From Calonectria ilicicola (Eukaryota; Ascomycota; Sordariomycetes; Hypocreales; Nectriaceae), in contig CP085835.1 in NCBI GenBank assembly GCA_020809705.1, forward strand, positions 1,612,001 to 1,676,000: a DNA stretch of 64,000 nt. Reading direction: 5' to 3'. The translations under genes and the position numbers were made by a program. A model generated the notes under the pieces. The model did no database searches, was not told the origin of the DNA, and worked only from the letters and a program-made list of their open reading frames with translations. Each line of letters starts with the position of its first letter. Position 1 is the stretch's first letter. Positions 24,790 through 36,460 of the stretch are shown in pieces.

Positions 24790-25640
24790 TACCCTATCCT
24801 ATAACCATTGAAACTAAAACTCAACTTAGTACAATCACTTGACGCGGATACCTTTGGCGATGACGCGGATCTCGGATCTGATTTTGTCGGTACTGTCGCA
24901 GATGAGCGCATTTGCTTCCCTCTACCTGAAGGCATCACTCCAGAGCAAGCTTCCACAGTTCCCCTCGTTGCGTGTACATCATTTCTTGCTCTCTTCTCCA
25001 AGGACTGTCTCAATATCCCTCAGAAGTCTGCAGAAACTGTTCTTTTTTGGGCGGAAGCTGTGAGTTGAGTTGTTGGAAAATTATGTCTCAATCGCACAGA
25101 AGCTCGCGTATTACAGCAATTGTTGGACTTTACGCCATCCAAATGGCAAAGTACTACGGCCTAAACGTTGTGGCGACTTGCAGTCCCCAACACCACGACT
25201 TTGTCAAGTTCCTTGGGGCCAGTCACGCTTTCGACTACCGCAACGCAAAGGTAATGGAGAGCATTAAAGCAGCTACAAACTCCAGCCTGAAGTACGTCTT
25301 CGACACAATCAGAAACAACACTTCCTCAGTCACCGCATCACAGGCAATCTCGGAATAAGGCGGCTATCCGTGCACTGTTCGTCCCGGTAAGGCTTTCACC
25401 TAGAATGTGACTAAGCAGACTAAGGTGACGGATGTTCTTGTCTGGAAGGCATTATTGAAGGAGCATGACAAGGAGGATCATGAACTTTCGACCAAATTCT
25501 TCGAAAAGCTGCCTAAGTCGCTCTCCTCCGGGATCATCAAGCCGAACACCCCGAGGCTCTTTGAGGGACTTGGCTCTGCGCTAAAGGGATTCCAGGAATA
25601 CTGTTACGGGGCCATAGGCAACTAAAAGATCGTGTACAAA
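24790..25640 (+). pseudogene. Relic of a medium-chain dehydrogenase (trans-enoyl reductase-like)
   Basis: Pieces of one zinc-type dehydrogenase fold lie in shifted frames in the right order. First comes DLGSDFVGTVADERICFPLP, with ITPEQASTVPLVACTSFLAL. Next is VGLYAIQMAKYYGLNVVATCSP, with FVKFLGASHAFDYRN, matching the Rossmann part. Last is a C-terminal piece with LFEGLGSALKGFQEY and a KIVYKV end after a stop codon. The glycine-rich loop that should read like LIWGGSSSVG is disrupted near 25050-25110. There are several stops and frameshifts and no usable start, so the gene is dead. Intact relatives include LovC-type trans-acting enoyl reductases of polyketide clusters and ToxD-like oxidoreductases of unknown role; I cannot choose between them. 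Confidence 0.75.
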
Positions 25641-26250
25641 GTCCAAGAGTAGGGGAGGAGCATGATGGTGGAGAAATGGGAATGGATGTAAAAGTCTTGT
25701 TTCCTTTTTCGTCGATTGTTAAATTGCATTTTACCAGCCTCATCGTATCCCCTACGTATTTTGAATCATCAGATAGTTCATTAAATCATAAAATTTATCT
25801 AAATTCCATATGCAAAGTTTCAGTCATCCATTCATCGCTATGCCACTTATACAATGAGATGCAAGTTCAATTTACAAACGCAATGGCTCATTGTGGAGAC
25901 TCATCTCCCACTTTCTATTGGTGGACCACCAACTGCTATAACGCTTTTGGTAGCAAGATAATAACTCGTCGGCTCTTCCTACGTCCACGCGGCACTATCA
26001 CAGCCATCGGCCGTTGTCGGCAACCCAGCCTATCAGTTAGGCCTCTTATCTGCGGCAAAGCTATGGAAAAGATACGGAAGAGTCCAAATACATTAGCTAT
26101 TCACGGGTGTAGACCGGAGATTGACGTCATTCAGGGGGGTCTAGAGATAAGCAATTATTTATTTATAAAGTTCCAAATTCCCCTCTAAAGCTCACAGCGC
26201 CGCCAGGAACTGTGTTTTTGATTGGATAACCAAGGGGGTTTTGCTTCAAT

Positions 26251-28054
26251 ATGACTCTATCTTCGCGATTATCCGCATTTCCCTCTTGGGTTCCACAAAA
26301 ATCATGGTTGGTCAACTTGTTGCTGCTTTGCACTTCATTCAGTACTGGCACAGTGAGTGTGGACTACAAGCTAAATTCATCATCGCTCTTGTATTCATTC
26401 ACTGATATTAGGCTCACAGGTCCTTGGGTACGATGCCTCGATGATGAACGCACTCAATATTCTGCCTTCGTACACCGATTACTTCCACCTCAGCGACACT
26501 ACAACGTCGCTGAACTCGGGTATCATTTGGGTTGGGGCTACTATTGGAAGTCTGGGCTATGTCAAAATTCCGGACTATGTAGGAAGACGATCATCATTGT
26601 TTTACTCAGCGGTGGTCGCTATTATAGGCGGGTAAGCCGACTAATGTGGAATTCGATGCTTCATTTCCGATGAAAACCGCTGACTTTTATCGACCTTCTC
26701 AGTGCGTTAACAGCTGCCTCACAAAATATTGCCATGTTCCTGGTGGCTAGATTTATTTTGGGGCTCGGTATTGGGGGCACATATGTCGCAGCTCCTATTT
26801 ATCTTGCTGAAACTCTACCACTCAAGAACCGTACCTTGGGCCTCGGCATCATGAACGACGTCTACTATGTTGGTGGATTACTGTCGGCTGGCATCACCTA
26901 TGGTACGGCGACTTACGATTCGACTTGGGCATGGCGGCTGCCTGCTTTGTTTCAGATCATGTTTACCATCATATCTTGCATGGCTCTCCCATTTACTCCC
27001 GAATCCCCAAGATGGCTTGTTGACCAAGGGCGCAAGGAAGAAGCCCTGCTATCCATTGCTCTAGTCACATTCAATGGGGACATAACTAACCCAGAAGTTC
27101 AAGCACAATTTTCTCAAATATGCGAAGCTCTGGAGTATCAGAAGGAAATAGAAACGGCATCCGTCAAAGAGCTTTGGGTCAACAAAGGCTACCGGAAGAG
27201 AATGCTCCTTACTCTTTCCGTAGCGGTGTTCAGTATGATGACCGGCAGCAATATCTTTTCGTACTATCTGGGCACGGCACTTGATAACGCTGGCATCACA
27301 AGCTCGACTACTCAACTAGAGGTCAACGTCATTCTTAATGCCTTCTGCTTGGTCGTCTGCCTTGTTGGAACGCTCATGGCTGATCGGATCGGTAGAAAAA
27401 TGCTGGCCATCATCTCAACAGGTTTGTGTACTGTGACGTTGTTCATCATTGGAGCCCTGATAAAAGAATATGGAAATTCCACCAACACAAGTGCCATCTA
27501 CGCAAATGTCGCCATGATGTTCCTCGCCCAGGGGGTTTACAGTTTCGGCTGGACTCCAATTTTGCAAATGTATCCGCCAGAGTTGCTGAGTTACCAGATT
27601 CGAAACATCGGAATGTCATGGTGTGTGACATGGCAAAACTCTATAATCCTAGTGCCCATCTTTGCATTTCCTATCGCAATGACCAACGTATGTACCTACC
27701 GTGCTGAACTACATTCCAACATTGAAGTGTGGCGAGACCAACCAGCTAATTTGTCATAGCTTGGCTGGATTACATATTTCATGAATGGCGCTTGGAATCT
27801 TTTTGAACTTGCAATCATCGTTAGTTTTCACTACACCATATTTTGGTACCAATGTGCCCACGCTAATCGTCGAAAAGTGCTTGTATTGGGTGGAGACTCG
27901 TGGCCTCACACTTGAAGAGGTATCATATGTATTTGACGGCCAAGATCACGCACAAGTCGTCAGTGCAAAGCAAATCATTGAAGGGCTGCCAGAAAATTGT
28001 GACGATGAGAAGAGCCCAATCGAGATAAGCACGACTCCGAAGGAAGACAAGTAG
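26251..28054 (+). CDS. MFS sugar transporter
   Basis: Five exons (26251-26352, 26420-26631, 26703-27687, 27760-27819, 27878-28054) join to 511 residues with phases that fit. Splicing restores GYDASMMNALN after helix 1 and the stretch ELAIICLYWVETRGLTLEEV at the end, where a short intron (GTTAGT to AAAAG) interrupts the last helix. Family marks of the fungal sugar-porter group are DYVGRR, GLGIGGTYVAAPIYLAE, PESPRWL, DRIGRK and VETRGLTLEE, with 12 predicted helices. Such carriers take up hexoses, disaccharides or related polyols at the plasma membrane; the lactose/hexose-permease branch is a reasonable guess, but the substrate is not readable. It looks intact, although it follows a dead dehydrogenase gene. 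Confidence 0.9.
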
Positions 28055-29211
28055 ACCATGATTTCAATGCGATAAATATCCGAATTTTAGTCAAATTTTC
28101 CGCTTTTCCTCCCGGGTGAGGTATCTTCTAAGTGTGAGTGATGTATAAAAATTGTGTCAATCCTGTACCTTCCCTACAGCTACCAAGTTACCCAGAGCAC
28201 TAGATGTAGATGCGTTTATCAACAACGCACATTTTTGTCAGGGTTCGACCTACACCGATGATTAGTTATATCGCGATTATGTCAATTGTCTTTCTAAAAG
28301 ACTCGGTAAAACGCCGATTCCAATATTGTGGTTAATTATGACTATTGACGTCGCTTATCGAGACAGGAGGGTTGGAATTAATTAGAGAATAGGGAAACTT
28401 GAAATAAAAATGCCTGTCACAATCTATTTCAGTCTACTAGAACAAGCCTATTTCACCCTTGCTCTACTACAAGTCTAATAAGACGGGCGTGGAACCGCTG
28501 CACAAGCTTGTTTTTCACTAGACCCAAATTGAATTTGCTAGAGTCAAAAAGCTGTTTTTCTTTGCAACATGAGGGTTAGGGTTAGGGTTATGAGAGAGCG
28601 ACAGAAGGCAATCTTTGATCATCTACGATTATTTGTAGTTTCATCAAAGCTTGGAAATACACACAATGACCCGTCTTTTTACTGACTTAATTTTATCGCC
28701 ACGTTGAGTGACTGTCATGTGGTCATGAGCCTCCATTCCGAACCTGTTGTCCACGTTTATTACATTTGTGGGCCGGTTTTGGGCCCATATTTCTCGAATC
28801 TCACCAGTCAAGCAATCAAGGGTCCAACCGTCAAATAGGGAGCACTTGGCATCATTGATGTATCAGCCATTGAGGGCCACATGGGCACCCGGTCGCGGCA
28901 AAAGACCTATTTTAGAATCAAATTTCTTTAAATGGCAAAAAGAAAGATAAAAATAGTGGCAAGGGCTTTTTGCCCCTCATCAGCCAAGATACTTGAATTC
29001 AGCTTGGACCAGATATCACGCTTTTAATTGGATGCTCCGTACAAAACAACGATGTGATCCACTCTAACTAAATCAGAAATCCACAACGGCTAACTGCTTG
29101 TCGACCTTCCTCCCCTTCAAAACTTGATTTCCGGTCTGGTAGCTTTTTTTATGATTTTCAGTCCGACTCCTTGCACCGAGCAGATGCACATGCAGCCAAA
29201 ACGAGCCAATC
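28055..29211. other. Intergenic stretch with a telomere-like motif
   Basis: No gene was recognised. The stretch is A/T-rich and holds the short TTAGGG array at 28573-28599. The right end should contain the promoter of the Zn2Cys6 regulator. Confidence 0.45.
28573..28599 (+). repeat. Interstitial telomere-type repeat
   Basis: About three units of TTAGGG, the usual telomere repeat of filamentous ascomycetes, are followed by GGTTATGAG and GAGC. A near-identical block lies on the opposite strand at 48267-48294. It could be a trace of telomere healing or recombination, or a binding site for a telobox/Myb-type factor. Confidence 0.7.
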
Positions 29212-30858
29212 ATGGGTGCGAATCACATCACTCGTCCAAAACCCAAATTCAAGCGTGTCTGCCACCCGAAGGTTCGCACTGGGTGTATTACCTGGTAGGT
29301 TCTCGTCTTCCACTTGCGGTTTAATGATGGATCACTGATTAAGCCCTCGGCAATTTAGCAAGTAAGCTAAATTACTTCTTGCCCCATCACAATCTGTGGA
29401 AAAGCCTATAGACTCACATGATATTCCATCCCAAGAATTCGGCATTTGAAGTGCGACGAGAAAAAACCAACCTGTCACCGTTGTCATAATGACAAAGTGA
29501 AATGTGATGGTTACGCAATGGCACAACCAAGAAAGCAGCGGAAGCAGCAGGGAGCAACAGCAGTCACTATAGAGATGGTGCCTCAACAGCCCACAATATT
29601 TTCAGCGATCGATGCGCTCGCTTTTTCGACCCACTTTGAACAACTCTACTTTCAACATTTCCTGCAATGGACGACGAAGCAACTATCAGTTTCTACGGGC
29701 TCATCTAACTTCTGGCTTCGCTACGCCCTTCCCTTGGCCTACACGTGTGAATCTGTCAGATACAGTATGGTTGCTGTGGGCGTATCTCACAGGCTTTTTA
29801 TGACATGCTCAGCCATTGATTCGTCACCCCGCGAACTAAGGTCCCTTGCTATCTATCAATACAATAAGGCCATTTCGGCAATCTTGCCAACTATGTCAGT
29901 CAGTTCAACGTACGACATGCACTGTATTCTGGTATGTTGTTTGCTTTTCATGTCTTTCGAAAGTTTGGTTGGGAGGCATGGCGAATTCCTCCGACACCTG
30001 TGCGCCGGGAACCAGTTGTTATGCTCATCAGAGTTGACGTTCACCCCTGAAGAACGTGCAACCACAGAGAAGCTTGTTGAAATATTTGCTCGGCTTAGTG
30101 CAGAGGCATCTAGCTTTATGAGAAGGAATGTTGCCTCGGGAGTGTCAAGGTGGTACCAAAACAACTCTGACTATACTAGCATATCTTGTCGTCCATTTCG
30201 AGACCTTGATGAAGCCTCCTTTGAGTTACGAAATCTAGATGTTCGCTTGATGGATAACACTTGGCTCAATCACGATGACTCCGAATTAGAAGATAATGAT
30301 GATGAAGGAGACCAGGCGTCCATTGCAGTCAAAAATGATTTTCGTCGATGGAGTTCGCGCTTTGACGCCTCAAACCACCTGAGAGATACACATGTGCCGA
30401 TAGGGACAGGATCCCAATTACAAAATCTGACGATGAGCCAACGTTATTGGCAGATGATTACTGATTGTTTCTCATCAGAAGAAAGATTTGACAGACGAGA
30501 AACCTATCAACCTTTCCTGGATGCCGCGGAAATTGCGGCAATGCCGTTCCTTGCCGAGAACCAAGCGACCTTTTCTCTAGACGGCAATCTTATTTCTGGG
30601 CTGTTTTTCGTTGTTTCGATTGCACCGGATAGCCGTATTAAGTCAAAGGCTCTGGACTTGCTACGCAAATTGAATCGCCGCGAAGGCGTCTGGGATAGTA
30701 AACTCATCGTCGAAATGTACGAGTTGATGGTGGCTGTCGACAAGTCCGAAGATGATATGTCATGTTATGACGATGAGTTACCAAGGGACATACCAGGGTT
30801 CACAGAGGGGTTACGTAAGAAATTAGGGAAAGGTTCCAACACAATCTTGGTGTTCTAA
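29212..30858 (+). CDS. Zn(II)2Cys6 transcription factor, splice junction in doubt
   Basis: Exon 1 (29212-29294) encodes MGANHITRPKPKFKRVCHPK then VRTGCITC. The main exon, opening near 29436 and ending at 30858, continues IRHLKCDEKKPTCHRCHNDKVKC. Together they form a full C-x2-C-x6-C-x6-C-x2-C-x6-C binuclear zinc cluster, followed by a fungal regulator middle region (LQWTTKQLSV, then YSMVAVGVSHRLF) and an acidic patch DDSELEDNDDEGD. The donor GTAGGT is good. The only usable acceptor (CCCAAG at about 29430-29435) joins TG to A, giving TGA exactly at the second cysteine. Either the gene is disabled there, an unusual acceptor is used, or one base is wrong. A protein lacking the DNA-binding domain could start at 29518. 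Targets are unknown; the sugar transporter lies upstream. Confidence 0.68.
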
Positions 30859-31491
30859 CATATTATAAACCTTTTTGATAGCCTGGCTTGGGTAGAATAT
30901 CCCTGGTGTGATATACAAGGCTTAGAGAAAAGACCGGTGCTAAAGGTGAGATAAGACGGTCAGCAGATCTATTGGACGCAAGGTTCTTCAAATATCGCAA
31001 GAAAGAATATTTTTGTTTTAAGTGAACCAAAATATTTCAGATTTGAACCAAGAACTCGATGGCCTAAAGCTTCCCCTCAGTGACGTAAGTTACCTCAGCT
31101 AATACGACGCGCTTCTTGTAGCCTCAAATTCTAATTAGAGCTGTTTGATTGCAGATATTGCTTAGCGCACGAAACTCTGAATCAATGCAAGTTTGCTATG
31201 GAAAGTAAATTTTCCACATTTCCTCATCCGTATCCTCTGTCTAACCTTCTCTCAAAACTCTCCGGCGTATTATCTTGGTAATCTAGATTAAATATTTCCC
31301 TCCCCTCTACGCTTAAATGCAAGTAGTTCTCTTCTTGTTTTACCTTTTACCACTACCTGGAGGATCAATCATCACTGGCACACAAGATCTTGAATTTTCT
31401 TTCAATATTGCATCAAATACACTGTGCTATACATACCAAACCACCCGGGATAGCACGCGAGATAAAACCAGTGCCCACTCAGTCATCGAAA
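30859..31491. promoter_or_regulatory. Intergenic stretch upstream of the nitroreductase gene
   Basis: No gene is seen. The region from about 31240 to 31491 is pyrimidine-rich in part (CCTCCCCTCTACGC near 31300), as in many fungal promoters and 5' leaders. A long frame overlaps the nitroreductase start but has no family match before residue MSTQ. Confidence 0.4.
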
Positions 31492-32191
31492 ATGTCTACA
31501 CAAAATATTAGTGCTGACCAATGGCTTGCTGCTGCCAAATATCGCCGCACTGTCTATGGGCTTCAAGGAAAGTCATCAGTGTCAGACGCCCGAGTAGAAG
31601 AAATCATTAAGCAAGTTCTGTCATTCGCACCGACGTCTTACAACACACAGCCAGTTCGCATCACCTTAATAACGGGTGAGAAGCATAAGCAATTCTGGGA
31701 CCTAGTTCTCCAGGAAGCCGAACCAATCCTCAAGGCCGCCGGTGAGCAGGTCTGGAATACAATGAGCGGCATGCTGCAAAGCCACAAGGCAGCCTATGGC
31801 TCAGTAAGTGCTCCGTTTCCGATTATGAGATGTTGATTGTTTAGAGGTCTGACTCGTGGTCCTACAGGTTGTATTTTGGGAACGCGGTGACGCCATCAAA
31901 GAAGCGGGTGAGAAACACAAGTCGGCTGCGCATATGTTTGCAGAATGGAGCGATCATGCTACCGGCATGGCTCAGATTCTCGTCTGGACTGCTTTGGAGC
32001 TGGAGGGCGTTGGTGCCAATTTGCAACATATGAACGCCATACCCCCAGTTGAAGCTGCATTGAAGAAGTTTTGTGGTGTGCCCGACGATTACAAGCTGAA
32101 GGCTCATCTCAACTATGGCGACGAGCCAAAAGAGCACCCTGAAGTGCCTCCAAAGCTGCCTTTTAGTGAAACTTTGACTGTGTTGAAGTAG
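31492..32191 (+). CDS. Nitroreductase family protein (Frm2/Hbn1-like)
   Basis: Two exons (31492-31803, 31868-32191) join to 211 residues; the intron runs GTAAGT to CTACAG, phase 0. I start at 31492 (MSTQNISADQWLAAAKYRRT), since the longer upstream frame adds only random sequence. The N-terminal YRRTVYGL and the SFAPTSYNTQPVR motif form the FMN-binding entry typical of the small, fungal-type nitroreductases. HATGMAQILVWTALELEGVGANLQHMN forms the second conserved block. The C-terminal HLNYGDEP and KLPFSETLTVLK also fit the family. Yeast homologues Frm2 and Hbn1 are FMN-linked reductases tied to lipid signalling and oxidative stress; fungal copies may detoxify nitro or quinone compounds. It converges on the glycosyltransferase gene, whose stop lies under 300 bases away. 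Confidence 0.88.
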
Positions 32192-32463
32192 AGCAAAAGC
32201 ATCCTTACATAACTCGTGTGTTCTAAAAGACTTGAATAAAACGTAGGATTGCATCGAATTTTCGATTGCAGATATCCTAATTTGCTTTGATAATCAATGT
32301 GCTAGGTGTCGTATTTAACCATATAAATGACAGATCAATCCAATATTAATATCTAGAGGCAAGACTAAGAGGTTTCCGGTTTTGTATGCACAGATTAGAT
32401 AGAAGCTTCATCTCTGTCAATTGAAACCATGTCTACTGGGTACTCGTCTACCATGTCCCCGCT

Positions 32464-33707
32464 TTACAGGGGCCCGAGTAAACCTTCCTGCAAAATTAGT
32501 GGTGATCTGACCGTTTTCTTAGTAGAGATGCCATCTCGTTTCTGCCTGAGATGTACGGAGCCCCATCGCAACAAGTCCCCAAATGTCCCCACCGCAGCAT
32601 CCTTACCTTCGTTCTCATCCCAAAGGGTTCCTAGAGCTGTGGCATGTGTAAGGCCCTTTCCGTGTGTGATCTTCTGCCAGCTAGCTTTCCTCAGCAAGAG
32701 CCAAACCAAGTTATACGCCTCCTTGTACTCTGTCGACTCTGGGTTGGCATCCAACCGGAGGTTGAATAGTTCGTATAGTCGGGCACCGGAGCCGAAACCA
32801 ACAGCGTCCTCTGCAGCCCAGTTTTCATGACGCGCGTCAATACCCAGGATATTCTCTTCCCAGTATTTAGATCCGTTGAATCCTTCGCCCGCGTCCTCTA
32901 GCATGGTCAATCGGCGCCAGCACATGACCTGCGAGACATACTCGAGAACGTGCTGCGGGCTAATCTTGAAATCCCATGGCCAGTCTGCAGCCTCGCTGAA
33001 ATCGATGTCTTTTACAAAGGCAAGAGCGGGGTTTGCGCTTATACCTTCATAGTTGTTTCTATCCTTCCATAGATAAACGAATAGTTTATGCCTACGCGTT
33101 TGTGAGTAAATGCTAGTAAAAGACGCCACCATCTTGGAGAAAGATACCATTTTTCAATGAAGGGGCTACCTTTCCGCGACGCAGTGAAATGATTTGCGAT
33201 TGTCTGCCCATACATGACAGGCACGGCTACTTCAATTGGCGATCCAGGATCCATGATACTATCCCAACAGACACGATCCATGTTCCGCAGTAGGATGCAG
33301 CCCACATCCATGGCCACGCCGCCATATTGGAATAGTAGAGCTCCTCTGAGAAAGTCCATAGAGTGTGGACCGACGTAGGGTCCATCCATGGTCCCTTTCA
33401 AAAAGGCCTTGGGTAGTAAGTCTTGGTTGACAAATTTCAACGCGTGATTGGGTGAGTCTGGTACCACATCAAGGACACGGACAGTCCATGAAGGGCCGCA
33501 AATGTGAACCCAATCGACCACGTTGCGCTGACACCATGAGGGCATAGCGTTGAGACCAGCGTGCCAAAAAGCCCAAATATTCTTCTCTGAGCTCACGGGT
33601 TTATACTCATTGAGCTCGGCAAGAATGTCTTTGGTGGTGCGAGTGTTGGGATTGTCAATGAGTTCGAGTTCGGACTCGAACTCTTTGGGGATGGAGTAGG
33701 TAACCAT
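32464..33707 (-). CDS. Capsular-polysaccharide-synthesis-type (Caps_synth) glycosyltransferase
   Basis: Two exons on the minus strand (33707-33148, 33091-32464) join to 395 residues. The intron (GTATCT to GCGTAG) restores FIEKWHKLFVYLWKD. The product has no signal peptide. Key features are IWAFWHAGLNAMPSWCQRNV near residue 45, WTVRVLDVV, and YGGVAMDVGCILLRNMD. The last is the nucleotide-sugar/metal site region of the GT32-like Caps_synth family; here it reads DVG rather than DxD, which I recall as common in fungal members. The reaction would be transfer of a sugar from a nucleotide donor; acceptor and product are unknown. It looks complete, with upstream sequence of ordinary promoter type. 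Confidence 0.82.
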
Positions 33708-35126
33708 GATTAATGATCAAGAATTGAAGACGGAGAAGAGGATATGATTTTAGTTTACACGAAGAAAAAGGCGCCATTTCCAGGGTCATTTATACTCTCT
33801 CCTCGAGCCATCCTGTACCTTGACCTCAAGACGACCCCGGTGTGTCGTCACGCTTCTTGTGGCGATGTTAACCTGGGTGCGTCAGCACTTAGCCAAAATT
33901 GGATGTTTAGTCGGGAGTGGGTCGTTTTCTTGGTTCTGTAGCGCCTCTCCGGGCTTATCGGATCTTACGCGCATCACATGCTGACGCTTGGTCTCAGTCA
34001 GGCATGCAGTTGTGAAAATCAATGTTTGTGCATGTCTAGACCTACCGTTTCTAGCCTCCTAGCAGCCTTCTTTTTTCTCCCCACGCAATGCCATCCTTTA
34101 TAACGGATGGTTGCTAATTGTTCCCCTGATTCAGCTACGTCATCAGCCGCAAAGACTGAACTGATTCATGAATCGCTAAGATAGTGATTTAGGATAGGAA
34201 GAAGTACAAATGAAACCATTAAAATAGTATTGAACTTCGAAACTCGTGGTTCTCCTTGTGGGTAAAATTCTGGTTGCACGTCTGAGAGGAAACTCTTGCC
34301 GAGTCGCGTAATCTGGTCTCAGCAATCGAGACTAGTGCACATTAAATATTTGCCCATAGGCATGACTGAACAGAATTTCTAAGAGCTTTGATCTCATGTG
34401 GACGGAATTTGTTACACTTGATGGTGGCGATGAGAACTAGGTACAAATTGCTCAGGCGAGAGGAATAGAGCCCTAATGGCAAAACTCTGCTGACGGCATC
34501 TGATTGTAGAAATGGAGAAGAATGCGGCTTCTTGCTCGATTACTACAGATGGAACGTGGGCAAGAATCAACTCATCTTGAATATGCTTCGTGGAGGGCAC
34601 TCACGCGTTCTTCACATTTTGGCCTTTGAATGGCAGGTTCCCATTGATAACCACCCAGAGTTATTGAAGGGACGGCCGTTTGATCTACTTTGTCCTGCTT
34701 TACGTTTTTGTATCAAAATGATTGATGTGGTGCATCTTGGAAGCAGTGCGAAGATACCATCAAAAGATAACTTGACATCCTCGAGAACTAAGCGGTGGCT
34801 AGTTGACCTAATAACTCGGGCTTCTTGACAGGATTGTGCAACATCTCCACAACCCACCCGTCACCGTATCTCTCCTACTAATGCTCATTAAGAAGAGGAC
34901 TTTTGTGAATTTATTCGATTGTGAAGAGATTCTTCCCATCCCTCAGAGGGGAGCGAAAAGGCCCTGTTAAACCCTAGGTTGGGAATCGAATGACGAACCA
35001 GGGAAACGAGACATAGATGCATTCTGAGGGCACTCGCATTTGTGAAACACCAGGTCATGGCGTACGTCAATATAAACGAACAATATATTTCTAAGAGAAG
35101 TGGGTCAAATCTAGCTACCATAATCT
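33708..35126. other. Intergenic stretch, no gene seen
   Basis: The left part is the promoter of the glycosyltransferase. Frames at 34532-34828 and 34612-34857 overlap on opposite strands and have no family features. I see no repeat and no RNA gene. Confidence 0.5.
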
Positions 35127-36251
35127 TCAAGGCTTAATCAATACAATCTGGCCAGCTTCTTTGCTCTCTGCCGTTACGCGAAAGCATTCCTCCACCTCCT
35201 CTAAGCCATATACCCCACATACCTCATAGCCACCAGCTTTCCCCAGTTTCAGCACTCCAGACTCAACCAACTGAACCAAGGCCTTCACGTCGACTCGTTC
35301 ATACATGAACTGACCTCTGATGGTGAGGTTATTTGCCATAGCATGCGCGTAGGGCAAGCTAAGATCAGAGTGAATGAATCCCATGAGCGAAGCTCGGCCG
35401 TACTGTCTCAAGGCAAGGAAGCAGCTACGGATATGGGTTGACGCGCCCGCCTGGGGAGGTGACAAGTCCAAATATGCGTCGATAGGTCCGAGAGCACGCA
35501 GCGCTGCCGTATCAGCCTCCACATCTCCTGTGTTGGGCACGATATGGACTCGCGGAAACCGCTCTTTCAGTTTCTCAAGAACCGCCACGCTACGACCCAT
35601 GGCAATGACGGTGGCACCCATGGCCAAGGCCACAAATACTGCGGCGCCGCTAAAACCGCCCGTGGCGGGGGCAATTACAATGGTCTGGCCGGGCTGGAGG
35701 CCGATACCGCGCAAGCCACCGTAGGGAATGAGAAGTTCGGGCATAGAAGCAAGATCTTCGATGGTGTATCCAAGACCGCCGTCAGACGGAGCTCCGCACA
35801 GGCGCTTTTCGTCCAGGGCCCAGGTGTTTTCGAGAGGGGCGCGGACGTGCGTGGCATAAGAGCCCATAGCCCAGTTGTCAGCCATGAACCTTTTTGACTG
35901 GGGAGTGAGACCGTCATAGAAGCCCCATAGGATCTGGATGTCCGAGTTATCTCGTGCTCGAATAAAGGTGTCGAGCATGACGAGCTGCCCAACGGCCAAG
36001 CTGGTAGTGTCCTGCCCAATTGCAGCTACACGACCAATTGCAGTATTGCCAGGTGTTAGGGGCTTTGGGAATGTAAATGGGATCTTGCCGCTCAAGGTTG
36101 CAGCCAGACTTCGTTGAGACTGCACGCATAGCACCTTGACAACAACACTTCCATTTGTAGGCTGTGGAGTTGGGACCGTCTTGAGCTGTAGAGGCTGTCC
36201 TACATCTTCGCACACAAGAGCGCGCATCATCTCGGGAAGGACTTGAGCCAT
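35127..36251 (-). CDS. Medium-chain alcohol dehydrogenase / quinone oxidoreductase-like protein
   Basis: A single exon of 374 residues. I start at 36251 (MAQVLPEMMRALVC); the longer frame to 36362 adds a hydrophobic stretch that does not belong to the family. The N-terminal GroES-like half has LTPGNTAIGRVAAIGQDTTSLAVGQLV, and the Rossmann half has the NAD(P)-binding loop IAPATGGFSGAAVFVALAMGATVIAMGR. The zinc-site GHE motif of true alcohol dehydrogenases is absent, so a zinc-free NADPH oxidoreductase is more likely. Substrate unknown. It is transcribed away from the Zn2Cys6 regulator at 36889, and the 637 bases between them carry four copies of a 17-bp motif and a CGG-type inverted repeat. 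Control by that neighbour is therefore plausible. Confidence 0.85.
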   Translation of the reverse strand: MAQVLPEMMRALVCEDVGQPLQLKTVPTPQPTNGSVVVKVLCVQSQRSLAATLSGKIPFTFPKPLTPGNTAIGRVAAIGQDTTSLAVGQLVMLDTFIRARDNSDIQILWGFYDGLTPQSKRFMADNWAMGSYATHVRAPLENTWALDEKRLCGAPSDGGLGYTIEDLASMPELLIPYGGLRGIGLQPGQTIVIAPATGGFSGAAVFVALAMGATVIAMGRSVAVLEKLKERFPRVHIVPNTGDVEADTAALRALGPIDAYLDLSPPQAGASTHIRSCFLALRQYGRASLMGFIHSDLSLPYAHAMANNLTIRGQFMYERVDVKALVQLVESGVLKLGKAGGYEVCGVYGLEEVEECFRVTAESKEAGQIVLIKP

Positions 36252-36460
36252 GATTTGGAAAGGTGAAATATTTTGAAGTAATGGATGGATTGCAAAGTAT
36301 ACAGTCGAGTTGGGCGCTTTATTTGTGAAGTTGATTGCTGTGTTGAGGAGTACTACGAACAAGGCGAAGGAGAGGGAGGAACAGTCTCTATTTAACTAGA
36401 TTCAGCACACATACAAGATGCTATTCACACCATCGCAATATGAAGTCATAAGTTCAAGTA

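Noticed and set aside
25676..26188. 170-codon plus-strand ORF after the dehydrogenase relic
   Set aside because: Composition is random-like, there is no motif, and it overlaps the promoter of the sugar transporter.
34940..35020. T-arm-like GGTTCG sequence
   Set aside because: No anticodon or acceptor stem can be formed around it, so it is not a tRNA.
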